From the NCBI RefSeq assembly GCF_001552075.1, contig NZ_BCQM01000005.1:62001-126000 (forward strand): a DNA stretch of 64,000 bases, read 5' to 3'. Below the pieces are notes generated by a model. The model had not been told where the DNA came from, did not search any database, and worked only from the letters and a program-made list of their open reading frames with translations. The position numbers and the translations under genes were made by a program. Below, in pieces: positions 57,451-64,000 of the stretch (its first letter is position 1; each line of letters begins with the position of its first letter). Source of the DNA: Arthrobacter luteolus NBRC 107841. GTDB taxonomy: Bacteria; Actinomycetota; Actinomycetes; Actinomycetales; Micrococcaceae.

Positions 57451-58871
57451 GCGCGCCTCACCTCTGTGGTGTCGGTGCTGGGGCGGCGCAGCGGGTTTCC
57501 GGTGCCGGCTGGAGAGGCCAGAGCAGGCTCCATATCATTCATCAGGCCGGTGGCGGCGGGGCGCCGGGCGGCGTTGGAGATCAGCAGCAGCAGGGCAACG
57601 ATGATCCAGTTGGCCAGCAGCGAGGAGCCGCCGGCAGACATAAACGGCGTGGTCAGGCCGGTCAGCGGGATAATCCGCGTGACTCCGCCGATCACCACGA
57701 AACACTGCAGGGCGATGGTGAAGGACAATCCGCAAGCCAGCAGCTTGCCGAACCCGTCCCGTGTGCCAAGCGCGGCCCGGAATCCACGCGAAACCAGCAG
57801 CACGAAGAGCAGCACGATCGCGAAAACGCCGATCAGCCCGAGTTCCTCGCCGAGGGCGGCGATGATCATGTCCGAGTTCGCATAGGTCACCAGGTCCGGG
57901 CGGCCCTGGCCGAGCCCGGTTCCGGTCATACCTCCGCTGGCCAGGCCGAAGAGTCCCTGCACCACCTGCCAGCTGCCGCCGGGATTACGGTCGATCACTT
58001 CAGGATTGAAGGCGTTGATCCAGCTGTCGATGCGCAGTGCCACATGGCTGAACAGCTGGACGGCGACGAGTCCGCCTGCTCCGATCAGCGCCAGGCCGAT
58101 CAGGACCCAGCTGACGCGGCTGGTCGCAACGTAGATCATGGCCATAAAAAGACCGAAGAACAGGATCGACGAACCCAGATCGCGCTGGAAGACGAGGACA
58201 CCGATGCTCACGCCCCAGGCAGCCATCATGGGCCCCAGGTCCTTGAACCTGGGGAACTGCAGCGGGCCGACCTTCCGGCCGGCGAGCAGGATCAGGTCCC
58301 GGTTCGTGGAAAGATACCCGGCAAAGAATATAGCAAGCGTGATTTTGGCAATTTCGCCGGGCTGGAAGGTTCCGAAGCCCACATTGATCCAGATCCGGGC
58401 ACCGTTGATGGTCAAGCCGAGCGGCGTGAGCGGCAGCAGGAGCAGGACGGCGCTGACAATCAGCGAGATGTACGTGTACCGCCGCAGGATGCGGTGGTCC
58501 TTGACCACAAACAGCACACCGATGGCCGCAGCGACGGCGACGGCGCTCCAGAGCAGCTGGCGGTCGGCGGCCGTGTCTCCCTCGACGATGTCCAGCCGGT
58601 GGATCATGGCCAGGCCGATGCCGTTCAGAGCCGTGACGATGGGAAGTATTACCGGGTCGGCATATTTGGCCCGGAACCGAAGGACTATGTGAAATGCCAG
58701 GACCAGGGCTACGAGTGTGCCCCCCTGGACCCAGAAATCTGAGTCGAAGGCACGGTCTTCGTCGATGCCGACCAGCATGTTGGCGCCTACACCCACGCCG
58801 AGGGCGAGGAGCAGGAGAACGGCCTCGACGTTGCGGCGGGACTTGGCGGGAGCGGCGAGTTCGGACATCAT
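57447..58871 (-). CDS. rodA: RodA/FtsW lipid II glycosyltransferase
   Basis: A 474-residue SEDS protein with about ten membrane helices and conserved blocks GARIWINVGFGTFQPGEIAKI and LGQGRPDLV...ALGEELGLIG. It polymerises glycan strands with PbpA. The start is either ATG at 58871, which overlaps the pstP stop (ATGA), or the next codon at 58868; the overlap favours 58871. Confidence 0.95.
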   Translation of the reverse strand: MMSELAAPAKSRRNVEAVLLLLALGVGVGANMLVGIDEDRAFDSDFWVQGGTLVALVLAFHIVLRFRAKYADPVILPIVTALNGIGLAMIHRLDIVEGDTAADRQLLWSAVAVAAAIGVLFVVKDHRILRRYTYISLIVSAVLLLLPLTPLGLTINGARIWINVGFGTFQPGEIAKITLAIFFAGYLSTNRDLILLAGRKVGPLQFPRFKDLGPMMAAWGVSIGVLVFQRDLGSSILFFGLFMAMIYVATSRVSWVLIGLALIGAGGLVAVQLFSHVALRIDSWINAFNPEVIDRNPGGSWQVVQGLFGLASGGMTGTGLGQGRPDLVTYANSDMIIAALGEELGLIGVFAIVLLFVLLVSRGFRAALGTRDGFGKLLACGLSFTIALQCFVVIGGVTRIIPLTGLTTPFMSAGGSSLLANWIIVALLLLISNAARRPAATGLMNDMEPALASPAGTGNPLRRPSTDTTEVRRA

Positions 58872-60424
58872 TCCTGTCCTCCGCACGGGTTGGTGACCGA
58901 GGGAACGGAATCCGGGTCCGCGGTAGCCTCCAGAGCATCGGCGAGCACGGTGGCCGACGGCGACGGCGCAGGTTCCGTTTCCGAGGGGGCCGGGCAGAGG
59001 ATCGCTTTGGCGGTGCCCCGAAGCTGGTCAACGATCTCTTCGGCATGGACGAGGTCCCGGGCAGGGACGGTGTCGTTCACCCGGCTGCGCCAGTACTCGG
59101 GCAGGCTGTCGACAGGAATGTTGGTTGTCTCCGTTACCTGCGAGAGCTTGATCGGCCCAAGTGTCTGCGAGACCCCATTGAAGATCGCGACGCGGTTATC
59201 CGAAGAACCGACGTAATAGCGGGTCTGGGTCCAGGCGTACCCCACCCACAGCACCGATGCCAACAGGGCAGCCAGGACCGCCAGCACTACCACGAGGATC
59301 CACCGCCTGCGCTTGGGCGGCGCCTCGGTTTCCACCGGAGTGTCCGGGGAACCGGCGTCGTCCGCCTTATGCATCAGCATGCGTGCAGCGCGGCGCTCCG
59401 CGGTCCGTTCGGTGACGATGGGGATCTGGCCGGTTTCCGTCGCCAGGGAGGCAGCGCCAACCAGGACATGCGGACGGGAGGCCAGGTCCTGGCGGATCAG
59501 CTCAGCCCGGACAGGATTGTCGACGTCTCGGTCCCCGTCATTCTCGGGAACCGACTTCGCCGGCCCGTCAGCTGCGGCCGGACCGGGGACAGCCGTGTTC
59601 CCTGACGCCTCGGCTGAGGAAGATGCAGCAGCGTGCTGGATAACTGTTCCGCCGGTGACCGGCGCGGGCTCCCGCTGCGGGTGCTTGACCTCAGCCGCGG
59701 TTTCCTCAGTAATCTCCACGATGGCCACCGTGACGTTGTCCGGAGAGCCGCCGGCAAGCGTCAGGTCCACCAGGGTGTCGACGGCGTCGTCAATGTCTGC
59801 CGATCCGCGGAGAACGGACTCGATGTCGCTGTCGCGCAGCACGGCGTTGAGTCCGTCCGAACAGAGCAGCCACTTTTCCCCGGCGGCGACCTCGAAGGTG
59901 GCCAGGTCAAGTTCCGGGCTGGCGTCAACGTCGCCCAGGACCCGCATCAGAACGTTCTTGTGCGGATGGATCTCCGCTTCCTCAGGCTTCAGCCGGCCTT
60001 CATCGATGAGCCGCTGGACAAAGGTGTGGTCAACACTGATCTGCTCGAAGACGCCGTCCTTGAGCCGGTACGCCCGGGAATCGCCGATGTGCGCAAGAGC
60101 GGCGCGGTTTCCCTGCAGGAGCATGGCGGTCACGGTGGTGCCCATGCCGGAAAGCTCCGGGGAGGTGGTGACAAGTTCGGACAGCAGCGAGTTGGCCGCC
60201 TGGATCTCGTCAGCCAGTACGGTCACGGCTTCGTCATCCAGGTCCGGCCGGTCCAGGTGGACGAGGTCCAGCACAGTGGAGGCAGAAGCAACGTTTCCAC
60301 CGGCGTGGCCGCCCATACCGTCTGCGACGACAGCGAGGTAGCGTCCGACGTAGGCCGAATCGTCATTCTTGAGCCGCACCATACCCACGTCCGAGCGGGC
60401 AGCGTATCGAAGGACCAAAGCCAC
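58868..60424 (-). CDS. pstP: PP2C-family Ser/Thr phosphatase PstP
   Basis: A 518-residue phosphatase. The PP2C domain (about 1-245) has metal-binding acids in RxxNEDS-like VRLKNDDS, VADGMGG, ALAHIGDSRAYR and GGSPDNVTV. A Pro/Ala/Thr linker, one membrane helix (about 370-395) and an outer domain of about 120 residues follow. It reverses phosphorylation by PknA/PknB. GTG start three bases after the fhaB stop. Confidence 0.95.
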   Translation of the reverse strand: MALVLRYAARSDVGMVRLKNDDSAYVGRYLAVVADGMGGHAGGNVASASTVLDLVHLDRPDLDDEAVTVLADEIQAANSLLSELVTTSPELSGMGTTVTAMLLQGNRAALAHIGDSRAYRLKDGVFEQISVDHTFVQRLIDEGRLKPEEAEIHPHKNVLMRVLGDVDASPELDLATFEVAAGEKWLLCSDGLNAVLRDSDIESVLRGSADIDDAVDTLVDLTLAGGSPDNVTVAIVEITEETAAEVKHPQREPAPVTGGTVIQHAAASSSAEASGNTAVPGPAAADGPAKSVPENDGDRDVDNPVRAELIRQDLASRPHVLVGAASLATETGQIPIVTERTAERRAARMLMHKADDAGSPDTPVETEAPPKRRRWILVVVLAVLAALLASVLWVGYAWTQTRYYVGSSDNRVAIFNGVSQTLGPIKLSQVTETTNIPVDSLPEYWRSRVNDTVPARDLVHAEEIVDQLRGTAKAILCPAPSETEPAPSPSATVLADALEATADPDSVPSVTNPCGGQE

Positions 60425-60426
60425 TG

Positions 60427-60912
60427 CTAAGGCCTCAATTCGATGACCGTTTTGCCGATGCGGATCGGCACGCCCGGGTCCACGGGCTGGGCACGGGTCA
60501 GCTGGGAACCACCCAGGAATGTTCCGTTGGTGGAACCGAGATCTTCAATGAACCAGCGGCTGCCCTGCGGGAAAAGGCGGGCGTGCCGGCCGGAAGCGTA
60601 GTCGTCCTCCAGCACAAGGGTTGCTTCCTGCGCACGGCCCAGCAGAATGGGGCTGGACGCGAGTTCCAGGGTTGTTCCGCGAAGCGGCCCTTCGGTGACA
60701 ACCATCTGGCGGGCCTGGACTCGCGCCGGCGCCGGAGCTTCACGTTCAAGCGCCGGATTCTTGCGGACCTGGCGTGCGGAGGGAGTTCCGGTGCGGTTCC
60801 GCAGGCCCAGCACCAGGTCGCGCCGGATCGCGCCGACGACACCCAGGACCATGGCCCACAGCAGAATCAGGAATCCATAGCGCAGCAGGGTCAATGTCAG
60901 GGAGCCGTCCAT
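60427..60912 (-). CDS. fhaB: FHA-domain protein FhaB
   Basis: A 161-residue protein with one N-terminal membrane helix (about 9-29) and a cytosolic FHA domain (about 80-158; ILLGRAQEATLVL, GRHARLF, DLGSTNGTFLGG) that binds phosphothreonine peptides. It links kinase signals to the division/elongation machinery. Its ATG shares one base with the fhaA stop (TGATG). Confidence 0.94.
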   Translation of the reverse strand: MDGSLTLTLLRYGFLILLWAMVLGVVGAIRRDLVLGLRNRTGTPSARQVRKNPALEREAPAPARVQARQMVVTEGPLRGTTLELASSPILLGRAQEATLVLEDDYASGRHARLFPQGSRWFIEDLGSTNGTFLGGSQLTRAQPVDPGVPIRIGKTVIELRP

Positions 60913-61640
60913 CAGCGCCCCCCGGGCCGGATCGGAAGGAGACGGAAGGTAATGCGCGTCCGTCCCATGGCAATGGTGGAGCCGTCGGTGAGGATGGTTT
61001 CTCCCTGTACTTTTTGGCCATTGACGTAGCTGCCGTTGGTGGAACCGAGATCCACGGCCCGGACGGTGCCACCCTCGGTCCGAATCTCGAGGTGGCGCCG
61101 GGAAACCCCGGTGTCGTCCACAAGGATGTCGGCTTCCGAGGATCGGCCGAGGACAACTGAGGCAGCATTCAGGGAATAGCGCTGGCCGTCTATGTCCAGC
61201 ACGGGCTGCATGCGGGTGGGGCTTTGCCGCGGCGCCGGAGGCTGGGGGTGGCGGGGGGCGGCTGCGCCGGACTTCTCCGTGGCGGAATCAACCTCGAGCG
61301 AACCGGGCTTAAGGGAAGAGTCCCTGGTGAAGGAAACCCGGACTGGACCCTGCAGCGTGTAGGTCTGGCTGCGTGCGTGCTTGATGACGACGTCGCAGAG
61401 CTCCTCGGCGAGCGGCGCGCCCCATTCCTGGGCGCGGGCAAAGTCTTCGTCGGAAAGGCGGGCGGTGAAGACATTCGGCGCGAGCGTGCGGCCCTGGCCC
61501 AGCGTCATGGACTTCTCGTCCAGTTCGCGGCGGAGGGCGATCGCCAGTTCGAGCGGTTCAACGCGCCCTGAGGAGCCGCTGGAAAACGCTCCCCGGACTA
61601 TCCGTTCAATGCCGCGTTCGACGTTGTCGAGTAGGCCCAT
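60912..61640 (-). CDS. fhaA: FHA-domain protein FhaA (DUF3662 + FHA)
   Basis: A 242-residue protein. The N-terminal DUF3662 domain (about 1-115; MGLLDNVERGIERIVRGAF) is followed by a Pro/Ser linker and a C-terminal FHA domain (about 150-235; VLGRSSEADI, SRRHLEIR, DLGSTNGSYVNG). It is much shorter than mycobacterial FhaA because the middle Pro/Gln linker is missing. AGGAGG precedes the ATG at 61640; the longer upstream frame lacks any ribosome binding site. First gene of the kinase/elongasome operon. Confidence 0.94.
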   Translation of the reverse strand: MGLLDNVERGIERIVRGAFSSGSSGRVEPLELAIALRRELDEKSMTLGQGRTLAPNVFTARLSDEDFARAQEWGAPLAEELCDVVIKHARSQTYTLQGPVRVSFTRDSSLKPGSLEVDSATEKSGAAAPRHPQPPAPRQSPTRMQPVLDIDGQRYSLNAASVVLGRSSEADILVDDTGVSRRHLEIRTEGGTVRAVDLGSTNGSYVNGQKVQGETILTDGSTIAMGRTRITFRLLPIRPGGR

Positions 61641-62112
61641 CTCCGCCTCCTTCCCTATGCCTAGAGTTTGCACTGCCTGCTGAAGACCTGGTCCTGCCCT
61701 GCTTCCGACCCAATCTCCCGGTGGTGATCCGTAAACGTATCTGCGCCATGCCCTGCCAACCCGCCGGAATGCAGGCGTGCAGACAGGACCCATGTCTATC
61801 CAATCCGATACTACTGGGGTCAGCTGATAAATGTCTTAACACCCTAGCGGTGTCCCGGAGCGTTGATTTCCGGCTTCCCGGACGGTGGCCCTGGCCGGTG
61901 CGGGACCAACGGGGCGCCGGAGCCCGGATTTTCGGCGGACTTCCGGGCCCGCTGCGCCCCCGGGGAAGGGCCATGGAGACCCGTCGGAGCCCCGTTTAGG
62001 TGTTTGGCGCAAATGCCGGTATGCTTGATTCTGCTGTTCCCGAGGAATCGGAATGCTGAATCTCATCTTTGAAGGTGACATTCACCGCATTACCTCCACG
62101 GGAAGACACTTT
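61641..62112. other. Upstream region of the fhaA operon and of tRNA-Leu
   Basis: About 470 bases between divergent transcripts. No coding frame is convincing. It must hold promoters for fhaA (leftward) and tRNA-Leu (rightward; a TTGAAG at 62069-62074 could be the -35, but no good -10 is seen). Confidence 0.6.
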
Positions 62113-62195
62113 GCGCGAGTGGCGGAACGGCAGACGCGCTGGCTTCAGGTGCCAGTGTCCGAAAGGGCGTGGGGGTTCAAATCCCCCCTCGCGCA
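62113..62195 (+). tRNA. tRNA-Leu (CAG anticodon)
   Basis: 83 bases. Acceptor GCGCGAG/CTCGCGC; anticodon loop TTCAGGT (CAG, Leu); a long variable arm typical of class II tRNAs; T-arm with GTTCAAATC. Discriminator A; CCA is not encoded. The position beside fhaA matches mycobacterial leuT. Confidence 0.96.
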
Positions 62196-62202
62196 CGTTA
62201 TG

Positions 62203-62239
62203 AAAATCACCCCGGTCAATTGGCCGGGGTGATTTTTTT
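62203..62239 (+). terminator. tRNA-Leu terminator
   Basis: AAAATCACCCCGG (62203-62215) pairs with CCGGGGTGATTTT (62224-62236) across an 8-base loop, continuing into a run of seven T. Confidence 0.92.
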
Positions 62240-62624
62240 GTGTCCGCTGCCGGGCCCGTTGCCTGGGCTAACTTGGTGACCCGGGGCCCGGGGCCCGGGG
62301 TCCGGGAGACCCGGAACGGCGGCAACGAAATTCCTTGCTCGCAGAGCTCGCCGGAATATTAAAGCCGCCTAACCCGGGCCTCCCGGTCCCCTGCTTTCCC
62401 GGAAACTTGCGGGGCAAGGACAGGGGCAGGGACTTGGTGACGGGCGTTGGAGCCGCCTAACCCGGGCCTCCCGGCCCCCTGGTTTCCCGGCAACTTGCGG
62501 GGCAGGGACAGGGTGACAGGGCTTGAAGCCGCCTAACCCGGGCCTGCCGGCCGCACACCTGGGAGAGTTCCGCAGAGAGAGACAGCAGAGACAGAGACAC
62601 AGGCGGCGGCCGGGAGAGGGAGCG
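62240..62624. other. GC-rich intergenic segment with imperfect tandem repeats
   Basis: 385 bases with no credible gene. It starts with a GC-palindromic patch (CCGGGGCCCGGGGCCCGG, about 62281-62298). The tandem block described separately occupies the rest up to the DUF5997 gene. Confidence 0.7.
62363..62560 (+). repeat. Imperfect tandem repeat, units of 88 and 76 bases plus a partial third
   Basis: Each unit opens AGCCGCCTAACCCGGGCCT (at 62363, 62451 and 62527) and continues with CCCGG...CCCTG...TTTCCCGG...AACTTGCGGGGCA. Units one and two agree closely; the third is cut after about 30 bases. Confidence 0.85.
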
Positions 62625-63011
62625 CTAGGCGCTGGGCTTCTTGGCTGCTTCTTCCTTGACCCGCTTGGCTTCGGCACGGACCGCAGCGAAGCTGGCACGC
62701 TCGGCGACGAGCCACTGGGGCGGCGCTGCAAGCAGTTCGGTGATCTGCGCGGTGGTCAGCGGATCAGTGATGCCGCCCCGGGCCAGGCCGCCGATGGAGA
62801 TGTTGAGCTTCTGGGCTACCACCGGACGGGGATGCGGCCCGTTGCGGCGGAGTTCCGTCAGCCATTCCGGAGGCGTGGCCAGTAGTTCGTCGAGTTCGGC
62901 GCGGGTAACAGGGTTCTCCTGGAACTCCTTGGGCGCGGCGGGAAGGTAAATGCCCAACTTCTTGGCAGCCGTCTCAGGCTTCATGGATTGGGAAGATTTT
63001 TGGGGCGTCAT
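62625..63011 (-). CDS. DUF5997 family protein
   Basis: A 128-residue protein resembling the actinobacterial DUF5997 group: MKPETAAKKLGIYLPAAP, then a duplicated TRAELDELLATPPEWL/TTAQITELLAAPPQWL motif (residues about 36-50 and 86-100) and a basic tail. Start ATG at 63011. Divergent from the next gene with a 52-base gap, so one control region may serve both. Function unknown; the repeats may form helical pairs. Confidence 0.85.
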   Translation of the reverse strand: MTPQKSSQSMKPETAAKKLGIYLPAAPKEFQENPVTRAELDELLATPPEWLTELRRNGPHPRPVVAQKLNISIGGLARGGITDPLTTAQITELLAAPPQWLVAERASFAAVRAEAKRVKEEAAKKPSA

Positions 63012-63063
63012 GGCTTAAGGGTATCCGGCGTCCCCGCGGGTGGTGGTGGGCTAGTGTGAACAG

Positions 63064-63846
63064 GTGTCCCAAGAGTCCCCGCAGCCGTCCGGTTCGGCAG
63101 CCCCGCCGCTGAAAATCGCCTATGTTCCCGGAGTGACCCCGGGCAAATGGATCTCTCGCTGGATGGAACGCCGCCAGCGGAGCCTCGAAGCCGAACAGGT
63201 TGACGAAACAGCTGTTCTGGCGCGTCTGGAAAGCGCTTCAGCGGACCTGGTGTTCCTTCGGATCCCGGAAGCTGGATTCCAGCGGCCGGAGGGCCGGCAC
63301 GCAATTCCGCTTTACCTCGAGCAGCCGGTCGTGGCAGCACCCAAAGACCATCCTGTGGCCGCGTTCGAAGAGGTGGAGCTGGCCGACCTCGCCGGCGAGA
63401 ACCTCATGGATGCAGCAGAACTGGGTGGAACCGCAATGGCACTGGAGGTTGTGGCTTCCGGAGCCGGATTGCTGATCCTGCCCATGCCCGTGGCGCGGAT
63501 CCACTCGCGCCGGGACATCATCAGCCGGCCGGTGCATGGCGTGGAAGGGACCCGGATTGCCGTGGCCTGGCGCGAGGACGCCGAGGACCCGGACATTGAG
63601 GAGTTCATCGGGATAGTCCGCGGACGCACGGCTAACAGCTCCCGCCAGCCTTCGGCACAGTCAGAGCCGGCGAAGACCCGGAAAGCCAAGGCCGGAAAGT
63701 CTGCCGAGGGAAAGTCGGCTCCCAGAACCACCGGAGGCCGGCCCGGAGCAGGCAAGCCCGCTAAGAAAAGCGGGAAGAACCAGCACGGCACATCGGATAA
63801 GGCCGGCAGCAGGTCCCGGCGCCGCCCGGGGAAGGGACGCAGTTAG
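63064..63846 (+). CDS. LysR-type substrate-binding-domain protein without helix-turn-helix, basic tail
   Basis: A 260-residue protein. Residues about 16-185 follow the effector-binding domain of LysR regulators (LKIAYVPGVTPGKWISRWMERR, a short ADLVFLRIP strand, IPLYLEQPVVAAPKDHPVA, GAGLLILPMPVAR), but the N-terminal DNA-binding helix-turn-helix is missing. The last 70 residues are Lys/Arg/Ser-rich (AKTRKAKAGKSAEGKSAPR...) and could bind nucleic acid. GTG start at 63064. Known as a partner of DUF5997 in arthrobacters (from memory). Role unknown. Confidence 0.82.
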   Translation: MSQESPQPSGSAAPPLKIAYVPGVTPGKWISRWMERRQRSLEAEQVDETAVLARLESASADLVFLRIPEAGFQRPEGRHAIPLYLEQPVVAAPKDHPVAAFEEVELADLAGENLMDAAELGGTAMALEVVASGAGLLILPMPVARIHSRRDIISRPVHGVEGTRIAVAWREDAEDPDIEEFIGIVRGRTANSSRQPSAQSEPAKTRKAKAGKSAEGKSAPRTTGGRPGAGKPAKKSGKNQHGTSDKAGSRSRRRPGKGRS

Positions 63847-63878
63847 CGCGCCCTGTCCCGGACTTTCCTGCCCGGTTC

Positions 63879-64000
63879 CTAGGTCAGCCACCCGCGGAGC
63901 GAAGTGAACCCGGCTTCAATGACCCCGTAGATGGCATAAACGGAGACCGGAACCATGATTGCCCATTCCCGCCAGGAACCGGCGCGGCCGATGATCGGCA
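63879..64000 (-). CDS. C-terminal end of a membrane protein cut by the window
   Basis: Reverse-strand frame ending in TAG at 63881-63879, with residues ...GSWREWAIMVPVSVYAIYGV-IEAGFTSLRGWLT. The hydrophobic stretch suggests a final membrane helix. The family cannot be named from 40 residues. Confidence 0.5.
   Translation of the reverse strand, partial: PIIGRAGSWREWAIMVPVSVYAIYGVIEAGFTSLRGWLT

Noticed and set aside
61606-61974. 122-codon minus-strand frame upstream of fhaA
   Set aside because: Overlaps the fhaA start region in another frame and has low-complexity Arg/Gly/Pro composition.

Overview
The window is about 64 kb of high-GC actinobacterial chromosome centred on the replication origin. 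Gene content and order point to a member of the Micrococcaceae, Arthrobacter-like: mycothiol genes (ino1, mshA), trxB-trxA-cwlM, parB-parA-rsmG-khpB-yidC-yidD-rnpA-rpmH reading left from dnaA, then dnaN-gnd-recF-dciA-gyrB-gyrA, tRNA-Ile/tRNA-Ala, ppiA, crgA, trpG/pabA and the pknB-pknA-pbpA-rodA-pstP-fhaB-fhaA cluster followed by tRNA-Leu. From memory this backbone matches the Mycobacterium oriC region almost gene for gene. The genus is an inference; no rRNA is present.

Layout. 0-10.3 kb: a GT87 membrane glycosyltransferase, an Lrp regulator divergent from a LysE exporter, inositol-phosphate synthase, formate-THF ligase, MshA, a small unknown protein, and a histidine phosphatase overlapping a CCA-adding enzyme. 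10.4-17.1 kb: Nudix, MurJ, a membrane protein with a degenerate kinase fold, TrxB, TrxA and a CwlM-like pseudo-amidase. 17.1-23.9 kb: an accessory insert between cwlM and parB. It holds a LysR regulator, a divergent five-gene operon (FAD oxidoreductase, uronate-dehydrogenase-like SDR, ABC ATPase, permease, lipoprotein) and a RibD/DHFR-like protein. 23.9-27.55 kb: 3.7 kb without a credible gene, carrying seven perfect parS palindromes; two more lie inside parB and parA. 27.55-45.4 kb: the parAB/dnaA/dnaN/gyrase core with oriC between dnaA and dnaN. 45.4-64 kb: tRNAs, a DLW-39-type micropeptide, a DMT transporter, a helical repeat protein, ppiA, rhomboid, crgA, class E sortase, the Ser/Thr kinase-elongasome operon, tRNA-Leu, DUF5997 and a LysR-sensor-domain protein lacking a helix-turn-helix.

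How the genes work together. Three programmes meet here: initiation and segregation of the chromosome (dnaA, dnaN, recF, dciA, gyrBA, parABS); control of cell-wall growth (PknA/PknB, PstP, FhaA/FhaB, RodA/PbpA, MurJ, the pseudokinase protein, CwlM, CrgA, sortase); and thiol/one-carbon metabolism (ino1, mshA, fhs, trxBA).

Most notable observations: (1) a second dense DnaA-box cluster at 49.65-50.12 kb, in a gap between two converging genes about 14 kb from oriC; (2) a parS site that is the core of the 36-bp perfect palindrome serving as the parB terminator, at the edge of a gene-free parS field; (3) the uncharacterised LysR/FAD/SDR/ABC operon inserted into the conserved block; (4) a split MurJ-pseudokinase arrangement and a CwlM whose zinc site looks degraded.
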